NCBI GenBank assembly: GCA_001778285.1
Contig: MFGL01000028.1
Span: forward strand, 40,517 to 47,759
DNA length: 7,243 bases
Origin: Candidatus Falkowbacteria bacterium RIFOXYC2_FULL_47_12
GTDB taxonomy: Bacteria; Patescibacteriota; Patescibacteriia; Patescibacteriales; XYC2-FULL-47-12
Direction: 5' to 3'
The translations under genes were made by a program, and so were the position numbers. Below are positions 1 through 6,022 of this stretch, one piece after another; within the stretch, counting starts at the first letter, position 1; the number at the start of each line of letters is the position of its first letter. A model generated the notes under the pieces. It was given only the letters and a program-made list of their open reading frames with translations. It made no database searches and was not told the DNA's origin.

Positions 1-1
1 C

Positions 2-556
2 TCACTGTTTGAAAAAACGAACGCGCGCCGCGAACCGCGTACGAACGGCAACTATGATATAATACTATTCGGCCACAATCGCATCGGCTATGATTTTATC
101 GCCGCCTTTACCAAACTGAAAAAAAAATTTCTGGTGGTTGACTTTGACCCTGCTATTATCAAAAACCTCACCGTGCGCAACATTGCCTGTTGCTACGGCG
201 ATGCCGACGACGTGGAGTTTTTGGCGGAATTGAATTTAAAAAAAATAAAAATGGCGGTTTCAACCATTCCGGAGGGAAAAACTAATTTGCTTCTCATCAA
301 ACAAATTCGTGCCATCAACAAATCCGCCGTCATCATCGTCATCGCCCACAGTATCGCGCACGCGGAAACTTTGTACGCGGCCGGGGCCACCTACGTCATC
401 CTGCCGCACTTTTTGGGTGGAGCACACACAGCCGCCATGATAGAAAAACTCGGTCTGCGCAAAGCATCGTATGCGGCTGAACAGCGCAAGCACCTCGCTT
501 ACATAAAACAACGCCAAACTCTCGGCCACGAGCATCCGCGGCACGAACGGAGTTAG
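2..556 (+). CDS. C-terminal RCK/TrkA-N part of a cation:proton antiporter or K+ transport protein (5' partial)
   Basis: The frame is open from the window edge to TAG at 554-556, so this is the 3' part (184 residues) of a longer gene. A GTG at 134 is inside the domain and is not a likely start. Residues 18-50 look like the first half of a Rossmann fold: strand YDIILFG, glycine loop GHNRIG (residues 24-29, a variant of GxGxxG), then strand FLVVDFDP ending in an acidic residue that would bind the ribose of NAD(H). A second half follows, with YGDADD and ILPHFLGGAHTA. This is the order of RCK N (TrkA-N) domains, which gate K+ or Na+/H+ transport in response to nucleotides. By family, the missing N-terminus should be a CPA2/Kef-type membrane domain, but no membrane segment is visible here. 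The tail (about residues 150-184) is basic and polar. A stand-alone Trk subunit is the alternative. Confidence 0.72.
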   Translation, partial: SLFEKTNARREPRTNGNYDIILFGHNRIGYDFIAAFTKLKKKFLVVDFDPAIIKNLTVRNIACCYGDADDVEFLAELNLKKIKMAVSTIPEGKTNLLLIKQIRAINKSAVIIVIAHSIAHAETLYAAGATYVILPHFLGGAHTAAMIEKLGLRKASYAAEQRKHLAYIKQRQTLGHEHPRHERS

Positions 557-568
557 CCCTCGCCACAA

Positions 569-600
569 ATAAAAAAGTCCTTTTGCAAGGCCTTTTTTAT
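569..600. terminator. Bidirectional rho-independent terminator between convergent genes
   Basis: The arms 569-582 and 587-600 form a 14-bp stem with one mismatch (T578/C592) around the loop TTGC. The stem is flanked by A and T runs, so it can end transcription of the antiporter gene on the plus strand and of the dsbA-like gene on the minus strand. It sits in the 57-nt gap between the two stops, where such a shared element is expected. Confidence 0.8.
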
Positions 601-613
601 TTTTCCCCTCTCC

Positions 614-1327
614 CTATAAACTGCCGTCAATCATTTGCTTGAACTGCTCATAAGGCACCGCGCCGGACACGAGCTGGCCATTGATAAAAGTCGCGGGCGT
701 TCCCTGCACGCCGGCAGCCGCGCCCTCGCCAGCTTCCTGACTAATTTTAGCCGCGTACTTGCCGGAGTCAAGACAGGAATTGAACTGTTCTGTTTTCAGA
801 CCCAAGCTGCCGGCCAATTCTTTCCACTTGGCAACGCTCATAGTACCGGCGGCGTTGGCTTCAAAAATTTTATCGTGCATTTCCCAAAATTTCCCCTGCT
901 CAGCCGCGCACTCGCTCGCTTCAGCGGCCTTCTGCGCCTGCGGATGGATGCTGGTTAGCGGAAAATGCCGGAACGCGATAGCGATTTGACTGCCGTAAGC
1001 GGCTGCAATCTGCTGCATTGTCTCCTGATGGCGCAGGCAGTACGGACATTCAAAATCAGAGTATTCAATTAAAACTACTTTGGCGTTCGGATCGCCCTTC
1101 ACATAGTCGTCTTTGGACAACGGCTTGACGTTCGCCGTTGGCGCGGGATTGCTTGGCTGGTTCGGCGCGGCTGCTGCCGGAACATCGTTTTTGACAACCT
1201 CTCCGGCGACTGTGCCGCTTGACTTGAAATTTTGATTTAATAAAATTACAACGCTGATAACGGCAATGCCGGCCACCAGGCCGAAGACAAAACTCATCTT
1301 ATCAACGCCGGTTTTATTTTCTGACAT
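614..1327 (-). CDS. Membrane-anchored DsbA/BdbD-like thiol:disulfide oxidoreductase
   Basis: A 237-residue protein with a short polar N-terminus, one membrane segment or uncleaved signal anchor (about residues 12-31), a Pro/Ala-rich linker (about 40-70) and a thioredoxin-fold domain. The active site is CPYC (94-97) in the context EYSDFECPYC. The cis-proline loop is GTPATFING (TP at 210-211). A second cysteine pair, C140 and C185, could form a structural disulfide. These traits fit DsbA-family oxidoreductases (thioredoxin_4/BdbD type) that make or rearrange disulfides outside the cytoplasmic membrane. No partner such as DsbB or VKOR is visible. The ATG at 1327 puts the anchor at the right distance. 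A second ATG ten codons in is possible but would start right at the membrane segment. No Shine-Dalgarno motif precedes the start. Confidence 0.9.
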   Translation of the reverse strand: MSENKTGVDKMSFVFGLVAGIAVISVVILLNQNFKSSGTVAGEVVKNDVPAAAAPNQPSNPAPTANVKPLSKDDYVKGDPNAKVVLIEYSDFECPYCLRHQETMQQIAAAYGSQIAIAFRHFPLTSIHPQAQKAAEASECAAEQGKFWEMHDKIFEANAAGTMSVAKWKELAGSLGLKTEQFNSCLDSGKYAAKISQEAGEGAAAGVQGTPATFINGQLVSGAVPYEQFKQMIDGSL

Positions 1328-1341
1328 ATATTTTAAATTAG

Positions 1342-1369
1342 TTGATTATTTAAACAGCAGTGGTATTAT
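1342..1369 (+). promoter_or_regulatory. Sigma-70-type promoter for tsaE
   Basis: TTGATT (1342-1347), a 16-nt spacer and TATTAT (1364-1369) resemble -35 and -10 boxes. Predicted transcription would start near 1376, upstream of the ATGs at 1411 and 1429 but downstream of the GTG at 1360. The -10 box overlaps the minus-strand -10 box of dsbA. Confidence 0.5.
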
Positions 1370-1393
1370 ACGCAAATACAGAAAATTTAACAA
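1365..1393 (-). promoter_or_regulatory. Sigma-70-type promoter for the dsbA-like gene
   Basis: On the minus strand TTGTTA (1393-1388) is followed after 17 nt by a perfect TATAAT (1370-1365). The predicted start near 1358 gives a leader of about 30 nt before the ATG at 1327. The -10 box shares bases 1365-1369 with the plus-strand -10 box of tsaE. Confidence 0.65.
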
Positions 1394-1410
1394 GTCTGCA
1401 TAAAAACTCC

Positions 1411-1914
1411 ATGAAAAGCGAGTACAAAATGACAACCCTTCAGGACACGCAACGCCTAGCCGAGCAGCTGGCAAAAAAATTGCAGGGCGGCGATGTTATT
1501 GGTCTTATTGGCAACTTAGGCGCGGGCAAAACCACTTTTGTCCAGTTTTTAGCGCACACGCTCGGCATTAAACAAACTGTCAACTCTCCAACGTTTAATA
1601 TTATTAAAGTATACGCAATCAAAAATCATAAATCTAAAATCAAAAATCTAATTCACATTGACGCCTACCGCCTTCACTCCGCCGCCGAACTGCAGGCGCT
1701 CGGTGTGGAAGAATACTTTGTTGATCCGCACGTCGTAACCGTCATTGAGTGGGCGGACCGAGTGAAGAAGATACTGCCCAAAGATGCGATGATGATAAAA
1801 ATTAAATTGAAAAAAAACGGGGAGAGGATTTTTTCCGCAACTTCTACCGCTCTCTCCCAGCCTCGTGCATTTTTTCCTCTGCCGCAATCCAGTCATGGTA
1901 CTTGTCTTCAATAA
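1411..1914 (+). CDS. tsaE: tRNA threonylcarbamoyladenosine biosynthesis ATPase TsaE
   Basis: TsaE is the P-loop ATPase that works with TsaB and TsaD to install t6A at position 37 of ANN-decoding tRNAs. From this ATG the protein has 167 residues. It shows a Walker A GNLGAGKTT (34-42), the switch-like NSPTF (58-62), IHIDAYRL (81-88, with D84) and VIEWADR (111-117), all in the family order. The start is uncertain: GTG 1360, ATG 1411 and ATG 1429 are in frame. GTG 1360 lies inside the predicted promoter, and 1429 has only a weak GCGAG upstream, so I prefer 1411. The family usually ends soon after the ERI-type strand (about residue 140). The remaining 25 or so residues are read from sequence antisense to the end of iscU, so the tail is probably non-conserved. 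No tsaB or tsaD is in the window. Confidence 0.88.
   Translation: MKSEYKMTTLQDTQRLAEQLAKKLQGGDVIGLIGNLGAGKTTFVQFLAHTLGIKQTVNSPTFNIIKVYAIKNHKSKIKNLIHIDAYRLHSAAELQALGVEEYFVDPHVVTVIEWADRVKKILPKDAMMIKIKLKKNGERIFSATSTALSQPRAFFPLPQSSHGTCLQ
1810..1858 (-). terminator. Rho-independent terminator of the rrf2-iscS-iscU operon
   Basis: On the minus strand GGGAGAGA (1858-1851) can pair with TCTCTCCC-type bases at 1827-1820 (seven Watson-Crick pairs plus one G-U). The loop is 23 nt, and eight T residues (1817-1810) follow after CG. The left arm lies in the last iscU codons and the T run lies inside tsaE on the other strand. The long loop lowers confidence. Confidence 0.5.
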
Positions 1915-2353
1915 TGCCGCGGGATTCTGAAATCACCTCGTGCTGCCTTTGCAAATCCTCCGGTATGGGCTTTTTGTTTTTACTAAAATAATCATAAATC
2001 GCTTCGGCGAGTGCATCTACCGCCAGCACCGAGCAGTGCACCTTTATCGGCGGCAGACCGCCCAATTCAGAAATAATAGCGTCTTTGCTGATAGCGAGTG
2101 CCTCGGCAATTGTTTTGCCTTTGGCTAGTTCCGTCACCTGGCCGCTCGTGGCAATCGCAGCCACACAACCGAAGGTTTCGTATTTAATATCTTTGATAAC
2201 TTCTTCGCCTTTTTTATTTTTTCCTAATTTAATATAAAGCCACATCACGTCGCCGCAGACGATGTTGCCGACCTTGCCGATGCCGTCCGGATTTTTAATC
2301 CGGCCGTAATTTTTTTGATTATTAAAATATTGAATTGTTTTGGGAGAATACAT
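1844..2353 (-). CDS. iscU: Iron-sulfur cluster assembly scaffold protein IscU/NifU-N type
   Basis: IscU receives sulfur from IscS and iron to build [2Fe-2S] clusters, which it passes to apoproteins. The 169-residue protein has the three ligand cysteines C33 (IVCGD), C63 (TFGCVAA) and C107 (VHCSVLA). It also has D35 and H106, the residues next to the cluster site in this family. The partner-binding region LGGLPPIKVHC (98-107) corresponds to the LPPVK HscA-binding motif of classical IscU. The fold should end around residue 126. The last 40 or so residues (PIPEDLQRQHEV onwards) are a charged extension, longer than in E. coli IscU (about 128 residues). The gene follows iscS by 4 nt, so the two are probably co-transcribed. 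No Shine-Dalgarno motif is visible. The 3' end overlaps tsaE tail to tail by 71 nt. Confidence 0.92.
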   Translation of the reverse strand: MYSPKTIQYFNNQKNYGRIKNPDGIGKVGNIVCGDVMWLYIKLGKNKKGEEVIKDIKYETFGCVAAIATSGQVTELAKGKTIAEALAISKDAIISELGGLPPIKVHCSVLAVDALAEAIYDYFSKNKKPIPEDLQRQHEVISESRGIIEDKYHDWIAAEEKMHEAGRER

Positions 2354-2357
2354 AGGA

Positions 2358-3515
2358 TTACTTGAACGGTGAAATTTTTCTTAATTTTTCCACGATGCCC
2401 GGCAGCACTTCCAACACTCTGTCTATTTCTGCCTCCGTGGTCCAGCGGCCGAGCGAAAGACGCAAGGAGCCATGCGCATCCTGCGGCCGCAAACCGCAAG
2501 CGAGCAGTACGTGCGAGGGCTGCAGTTTGGGCGAAGAGCAAGCTGAGGCCGTGGAGGCGGCAATGCCGAGATTATCCAGCATCATTATCAGCGCTTCGCC
2601 CTCAATGTGGTCAAAACGAAAATGCGCGTTATTAGGCAGACGCTTTTTGGGATGTCCGTTAAGATGCGCATTCGGGATAGCCTTGAGCACGCCCGCGATA
2701 AGTTTGTCGCGCAATTTTTCCAGCCGGACGTTTTCTTCTTTCATTGCCGACAAACAAATTTTCGTTGCCTCGGCAAAACCGACAATCGCCGGTACGTTCA
2801 GCGTGGAAGAGCGCAGACCGCCTTCGTGCCCGCCACCGTGCAGCAGCGGCTGGATGCGCACGCCCGTACGCACGTAGAGCAGGGCCGCGCCTTTGGAGCC
2901 GTACAGTTTGTGCGCGCTCGCCGTCAATAAATCAATGTCCAGCCGGTTGACATCAATGGGCAACTTGCCAAAAGTCTGGGCCGCATCAGTATGAAAATAC
3001 ACGTCCCGCTCGCGGCAAATTTTTCCGATTTCACCGATGGGATTTATTGTGCCGATTTCGTTATTGGCATGCATGACTGATACGAGGAGCGTATCCGGCC
3101 GAATCGCTTTTGCGACATCTGCCGGATTAACCATGCCGTTTTTATCAACCGGCAAAAGCGTTAACTGCCAGCCCTGCCGTTCCAGCCAGGCGGCGCTGGT
3201 CAGCACGCAGTCGTGTTCAACTGAAGAAATGATAATGTGTTTTTTATCCTTATTGGCCCAAGCGATGCCCTTGAGCGCCCAGTTGTTGCTCTCGGTCGCT
3301 GACGAAGTGAAATAAATTTCTCTCGCGCTTGCTTTCAATGCATCGGCAATAATTTTGCGACTAGCGTCAACGGCCGCTTTCGCTTCCGCGCCAAAGCCGT
3401 GCAGAGACGCTGTGTTTCCAAAGACATTGGTAAAGTAAGGCGACATGGCCTTGACGACTTGAGGGTCAGCCGGCGTGGTGGCGGCGTAGTCTAGATAAAT
3501 TTTTTTAGTTTTCAT
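2358..3515 (-). CDS. iscS: Cysteine desulfurase IscS (NifS-like)
   Basis: A PLP enzyme that removes sulfur from L-cysteine, leaving alanine and an enzyme persulfide that feeds Fe-S assembly and tRNA thiolation. The 385 residues match the usual length. Visible landmarks are YLDYAATTP (7-15), SVEHD with H101 stacking on PLP, D177 in HTDAAQ, the Schiff-base lysine K203 in ASAHKLYGSKG, the GGGHEGGLRSSTLN segment (227-240) and the catalytic cysteine C326 in TASACSSPKL. The cysteine loop is long, which points to the IscS/NifS group rather than SufS. The ATG overlaps the rrf2 stop in an ATGA (3512-3515), so translation is probably coupled. The scaffold gene iscU follows. No iscA, hscAB or fdx is seen, so this is a minimal isc set. 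Confidence 0.95.
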   Translation of the reverse strand: MKTKKIYLDYAATTPADPQVVKAMSPYFTNVFGNTASLHGFGAEAKAAVDASRKIIADALKASAREIYFTSSATESNNWALKGIAWANKDKKHIIISSVEHDCVLTSAAWLERQGWQLTLLPVDKNGMVNPADVAKAIRPDTLLVSVMHANNEIGTINPIGEIGKICRERDVYFHTDAAQTFGKLPIDVNRLDIDLLTASAHKLYGSKGAALLYVRTGVRIQPLLHGGGHEGGLRSSTLNVPAIVGFAEATKICLSAMKEENVRLEKLRDKLIAGVLKAIPNAHLNGHPKKRLPNNAHFRFDHIEGEALIMMLDNLGIAASTASACSSPKLQPSHVLLACGLRPQDAHGSLRLSLGRWTTEAEIDRVLEVLPGIVEKLRKISPFK

Positions 3516-3922
3516 ATTTTTTTCATTAAATCCGCCAGTGTTTTTTTCTTTAAAATCTTTCTCATCTCATCTGCCAATGCCTGCCATACGTTTCTCATTT
3601 CGCATTCCGCAAAACCCGGGCACTGCTGCTCATTGCGCTTCAAGCATTTTACTAACATCGCCGGACCCTCCAGCGCCTCAAGTATCGTCAAAACTGAAAT
3701 TGCTTGAGGTGATTTTGCCAAGGCGTAGCCGCCGCCCTTGCCTTCTTTGCTGATAATCAAACCGTCTTTGACTAACGGCTGAATGAGCTGTACCAAGTAG
3801 CCGACCGAGAGTTTTTTGTTTGCGGCGATTTGGGCGAGCGGCACGCAACTTTTTTTGTATTGTTTTGCCAGTTCCAGCATAACGATGAAGCCGTAATCTG
3901 ATTTTGTGGAAACGTTGAACAT
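3512..3922 (-). CDS. iscR: Rrf2/IscR-family transcriptional regulator with cluster cysteines
   Basis: A 136-residue winged-helix protein. The N-terminal helix is typical of the family (STKSDYGFIVMLELA). The recognition helix region is about 29-53 and the wing is GKGGGYALAKSP (61-72). The cysteine cluster C93-x7-C101-x5-C107 fits the [Fe-S] site of Rrf2 proteins. Many Rrf2 regulators sense cluster status and repress isc genes when clusters are plentiful. As first gene of an operon with iscS and iscU, this one very likely controls its own operon. The spacing C-x7-C-x5-C differs slightly from E. coli IscR, so the symbol states the role, not proven orthology. The start codon sits directly downstream of four ATTTGTA repeats and has no Shine-Dalgarno motif. 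Confidence 0.88.
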   Translation of the reverse strand: MFNVSTKSDYGFIVMLELAKQYKKSCVPLAQIAANKKLSVGYLVQLIQPLVKDGLIISKEGKGGGYALAKSPQAISVLTILEALEGPAMLVKCLKRNEQQCPGFAECEMRNVWQALADEMRKILKKKTLADLMKKI

Positions 3923-3925
3923 AGT

Positions 3926-4041
3926 CTACAAATTACAAATTTTTTACAAATATACAAATTTGATTTAATCATTTAGTCCAATGTGTATACCTGTATTTTA
4001 TTTGTAGTTTATTGTAGCAACTATTAGTAATAATATTGTAG
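3926..4041. repeat. Short direct and inverted repeats in the isc operon leader (candidate Rrf2 operator)
   Basis: Plus-strand TACAAAT occurs four times (starts 3927, 3934, 3945, 3953), that is ATTTGTA in the mRNA just before the rrf2 ATG. TATTGTAG occurs at 4010-4017 and 4034-4041, the second covering the -10 box, and ATTTGTAG occurs at 4000-4007. CTACAAAT (3926-3933) is the exact inverse of 4000-4007. Inference: operator sites for the Rrf2 protein, or a leader hairpin controlling translation. The region is otherwise AT-rich and holds no gene. Confidence 0.5.
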
Positions 4042-4062
4042 TCTAAAATGAAAAGATGTCAA
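4035..4062 (-). promoter_or_regulatory. Sigma-70-type promoter of the rrf2-iscS-iscU operon
   Basis: On the minus strand a perfect TTGACA (4062-4057) is followed after 16 nt by TACAAT (4040-4035). Transcription would begin near 4028, giving a leader of about 105 nt with the repeats described at 3926-4041. The -35 box starts two bases after the T run of the purH terminator. Confidence 0.75.
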
Positions 4063-4064
4063 AT

Positions 4065-4102
4065 AAAAAAACTTTAGGTGATAATGCAAGTTGCATTATC
4101 AC
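4065..4102 (-). terminator. Terminator of purH with a perfect 12-bp palindrome
   Basis: The arms 4078-4089 and 4091-4102 are exact inverse copies around one central base, 29 nt past the purH stop. As RNA they would form a stem of about 10 bp with a 5-nt loop. On the minus strand seven T residues follow (4071-4065) after CTAAAG. The gap between stem and T run is longer than ideal, although CTT upstream of the stem can pair with AAG to extend it. An operator for the isc promoter next to it is the alternative. Confidence 0.6.
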
Positions 4103-4130
4103 AAGCCTTTGCATACCAAATACTAACAGT

Positions 4131-5753
4131 CTAATGCCCGAAAAACCCACGAGCTTTTTTGTCCGGAACCATCACGAGCGTGATGCCTTTCTCTTTGCAA
4201 AATTCTACCACCTGCGCATCGGCAACCGAACCGCTGGAAGTAATAATCGTGCGCACGCCGGCCGCGGACAAAACTTCGGGTCCGTCAATGAAGGGGAAAA
4301 AACTGTCGCTATAAGCAACACTGCCGGCCAAATCGTGGCCGGAGTCGCGGGCGAGCATCACGGCCAGTTTCGCCGCCGTTACGCGCGCCTGCTGGCCCAC
4401 GCCGTTGGCGAGTACCAGGTTATCTTTGACAATCGTAATGGTGTTGGAGTTACTGGTTGTACCGACCGCCCAGGCCAAAACAGCATCGCGCCATTGCCCC
4501 TCGCTTATATCCCCGTACACCGCCACGTCCGCGTCCCGGCGGTCAAAGACAAAGGTGTAATTTTGCTGGGCCAAAAATCCGCCGCGAACGTAGCGCCGCC
4601 GCGTGGCTATATCCAAACTCTCCGCCCCTAACTGCGCCAGTCCCGGGTTTGCCAGCATACGGCACTTCTGAGTTTTTTTGCGCGTCAAAACCGCGATGGC
4701 GCTCTCGTCAAAACGCGGGGCGAGCACGGCATCCAGCACGCGCTTTTTGCCGCTCTCCATGCCGTGCGCGAGTAAAATTTCCGCGCCGGCTTCGGTCAGG
4801 GGAAAATTCACCATCACCACCCCGCCAAAAATCGCCAACGGGTTGCCCGACACCATGCCTGCTAACACGGCCTCGGCAGTATCGCCAACTGCCGCGCCGC
4901 AGGGATTGCCGTGCTTGACGCCCACAGCCATGCACGCGTTTTTTTTGTCAGTAAAATTTATGGCCCAACCGGCGCCAAGGTGCGTTATCGTCTGCAAACA
5001 TCTGTCAATGTCGCCGAAGTTGTTGTAGCTGGGTGTTGTGCCGCCTACCGGAACAAAATTGGCGAGCGCGAGCGGGTCGTGTTTTTCGCCGGCAACGGCA
5101 AACAGGCCGAAGCTGCGCTGCCAAGGATTTTCCCCGTACAAACAGTCCGCGATTTTTTCACCGACCGTGCCGTCAATACCGCCCTCGCTCAAAAAACGCG
5201 CGGACAAAAGCGCGTAGCCGGCGACAACACCCTCGGCTTTGGCCGCGAGGCCGCGGATAAATTTCTCCCGTTCCGGCTCGCCGGCCTTGAGCCAAGAAAT
5301 GACGCGCGTACGGTCGGCGGCCTCGCAAACCACAAGGCGCTGACCCTTGGCCGCGGCACGCAAAAGCAGCGGTCCGCCAATGTCAGTACTCTCTATAACC
5401 GATTCTAAATTGGCCTCCGGTTTGGCAATGGCCTCCTGCAAAGGGTACAAATCCACGCACACCAAATCAATCCACTGGATGCCTAACTGCATAAGTTCCG
5501 CCCGGTCGCTTTCAGTCGCCAAAAGTCCGGCCGCAATCTCGCGCGAAATCGTTACAACCCGGTGGCCCAAAATAGCTTGTCCGCCGACAAAAGCGGCTGT
5601 GTCTTCGGCGAAAATTCCAGCTTCCTCCAGCGCGCGCTTGGTGCCGCCCGAGGCAATGACGCGATAGCCCAGTGCGACTAACTCGCGCGCGAAATCAGCG
5701 ATGCCGTCTTTATGAAATACCGACAACAAGGCTGTTTTTTGTGTTGTGTCCAT
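4131..5753 (-). CDS. purH: Bifunctional AICAR formyltransferase/IMP cyclohydrolase PurH, with an atypical cyclohydrolase motif
   Basis: PurH catalyses the last two steps of IMP synthesis: AICAR formylation from 10-formyl-THF, then ring closure. The 540 residues match the bacterial length. The N-terminal MGS-like cyclohydrolase domain (about 5-195) shows SGGT (35-38), VDLYPL (100-105) and ESTDIGGP...RAAAK (121-136). The transferase domain shows YGENPWQ (206-212), PSYNNFGDID (241-250), GVKHGNPCG (278-286, K280-H281 expected catalytic), IFGG (308-311), RRYVRGG (386-392), SNSN (434-437) and SDSFFPFIDG (482-491). The usual RVKTLHPKIHGG stretch is here RVVTISREIAAG (65-76). The lysine corresponding to human ATIC K66 and both histidines are lost, so cyclohydrolase activity is uncertain. 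The gene stands alone with its own promoter and terminator. No other pur gene is visible. Confidence 0.93.
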   Translation of the reverse strand: MDTTQKTALLSVFHKDGIADFARELVALGYRVIASGGTKRALEEAGIFAEDTAAFVGGQAILGHRVVTISREIAAGLLATESDRAELMQLGIQWIDLVCVDLYPLQEAIAKPEANLESVIESTDIGGPLLLRAAAKGQRLVVCEAADRTRVISWLKAGEPEREKFIRGLAAKAEGVVAGYALLSARFLSEGGIDGTVGEKIADCLYGENPWQRSFGLFAVAGEKHDPLALANFVPVGGTTPSYNNFGDIDRCLQTITHLGAGWAINFTDKKNACMAVGVKHGNPCGAAVGDTAEAVLAGMVSGNPLAIFGGVVMVNFPLTEAGAEILLAHGMESGKKRVLDAVLAPRFDESAIAVLTRKKTQKCRMLANPGLAQLGAESLDIATRRRYVRGGFLAQQNYTFVFDRRDADVAVYGDISEGQWRDAVLAWAVGTTSNSNTITIVKDNLVLANGVGQQARVTAAKLAVMLARDSGHDLAGSVAYSDSFFPFIDGPEVLSAAGVRTIITSSGSVADAQVVEFCKEKGITLVMVPDKKARGFFGH

Positions 5754-5785
5754 GAGTGTGTTTTATAAGTAATGGTTGCAGCCCT

Positions 5786-5814
5786 ATTATCGCTTTTTTG
5801 CGGAATTTTGTCTA
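5786..5814 (-). promoter_or_regulatory. Sigma-70-type promoter of purH
   Basis: On the minus strand TAGACA (5814-5809), 17 nt and GATAAT (5791-5786) each match consensus at five of six positions. Transcription would start near 5779, giving a leader of about 25 nt before the ATG at 5753. It lies back to back with the plus-strand promoter at 5822-5850, with seven bases between the two -35 boxes. I see no purine riboswitch in so short a leader. Confidence 0.65.
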
Positions 5815-5821
5815 TTTTTCA

Positions 5822-5850
5822 TTGACAAGCGCGGCATTTGCCGCTATGAT
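5822..5850 (+). promoter_or_regulatory. Strong sigma-70-type promoter, probably the original tRNA-Glu promoter
   Basis: A perfect TTGACA (5822-5827), a 17-nt spacer and TATGAT (5845-5850) predict a start near 5857. There is no protein gene just downstream. The first thing transcribed after about 53 nt is a broken tRNA-Glu 5' half at 5910. The spacer holds the inverted repeat GCGGCA-TT-TGCCGC (5831-5844). I infer that this promoter once sat directly before tRNA-Glu and now must read through about 620 nt to reach the intact tRNA. Confidence 0.7.
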
Positions 5851-5909
5851 ATTTTTAGTCATTCCGCACGGCCCGCGCCGCTTTTTTATATTCTGCCAAC
5901 CGTGCTTTT

Positions 5910-5989
5910 GGCCCCATCGTCTATCGGTTACCTGCCCGCATCGCTGCACTTCGCTTGCGAAGCGTTGCAGGCGGGGGACATTAGGTTTT
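5910..5989 (+). pseudogene. tRNA-Glu 5'-half fragment, copy 1, interrupted in the D-arm
   Basis: Bases 5910-5930 equal tRNA positions 1-21 and 5976-5989 equal positions 22-35 of the intact tRNA-Glu at 6472. A 45-nt insert (5931-5975) separates A21 from G22. There is no 3' half, so no acceptor stem can form within the copy and it cannot be a functional tRNA. Confidence 0.85.
5931..5975 (+). repeat. 45-nt hairpin-forming insert in tRNA fragment copy 1
   Basis: The insert can fold as CCCGC/GCGGG, CTGCA/TGCAG and CTTCGC-TT-GCGAAG, with ATCG bulged on one side and CGT on the other. It looks like a small palindromic (REP-like) repeat. An identical insert lies at 6044-6088. Confidence 0.75.
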
Positions 5990-6022
5990 ATCTTTTTTTA
6001 TTCCGTGCCAAACATTCATTTT

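Noticed and set aside
134..556. A complete 140-residue gene starting at GTG 134
   Set aside because: The frame stays open upstream to the window edge and the upstream part encodes the glycine loop of the same Rossmann domain.
1360..1410. GTG at 1360 as the tsaE start
   Set aside because: It lies upstream of the predicted transcription start, overlaps the -10 region, and would add 17 residues not expected in TsaE.
4056..4631. Plus-strand open frame over the end of purH
   Set aside because: It is antisense to conserved PurH motifs and shows no recognisable domain.
4457..5408. Several long plus-strand open frames opposite purH
   Set aside because: They are shadows of GC-rich purH codons, arginine- and proline-rich, without family features.
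5869..5887. Terminator or attenuator CGGC-CCGC-GCCG followed by CTTTTTT in the tRNA leader
   Set aside because: The stem is only 4 bp. The T run seems to be part of a leader that is also duplicated in the repeat tails. Possible, but too weak to list.
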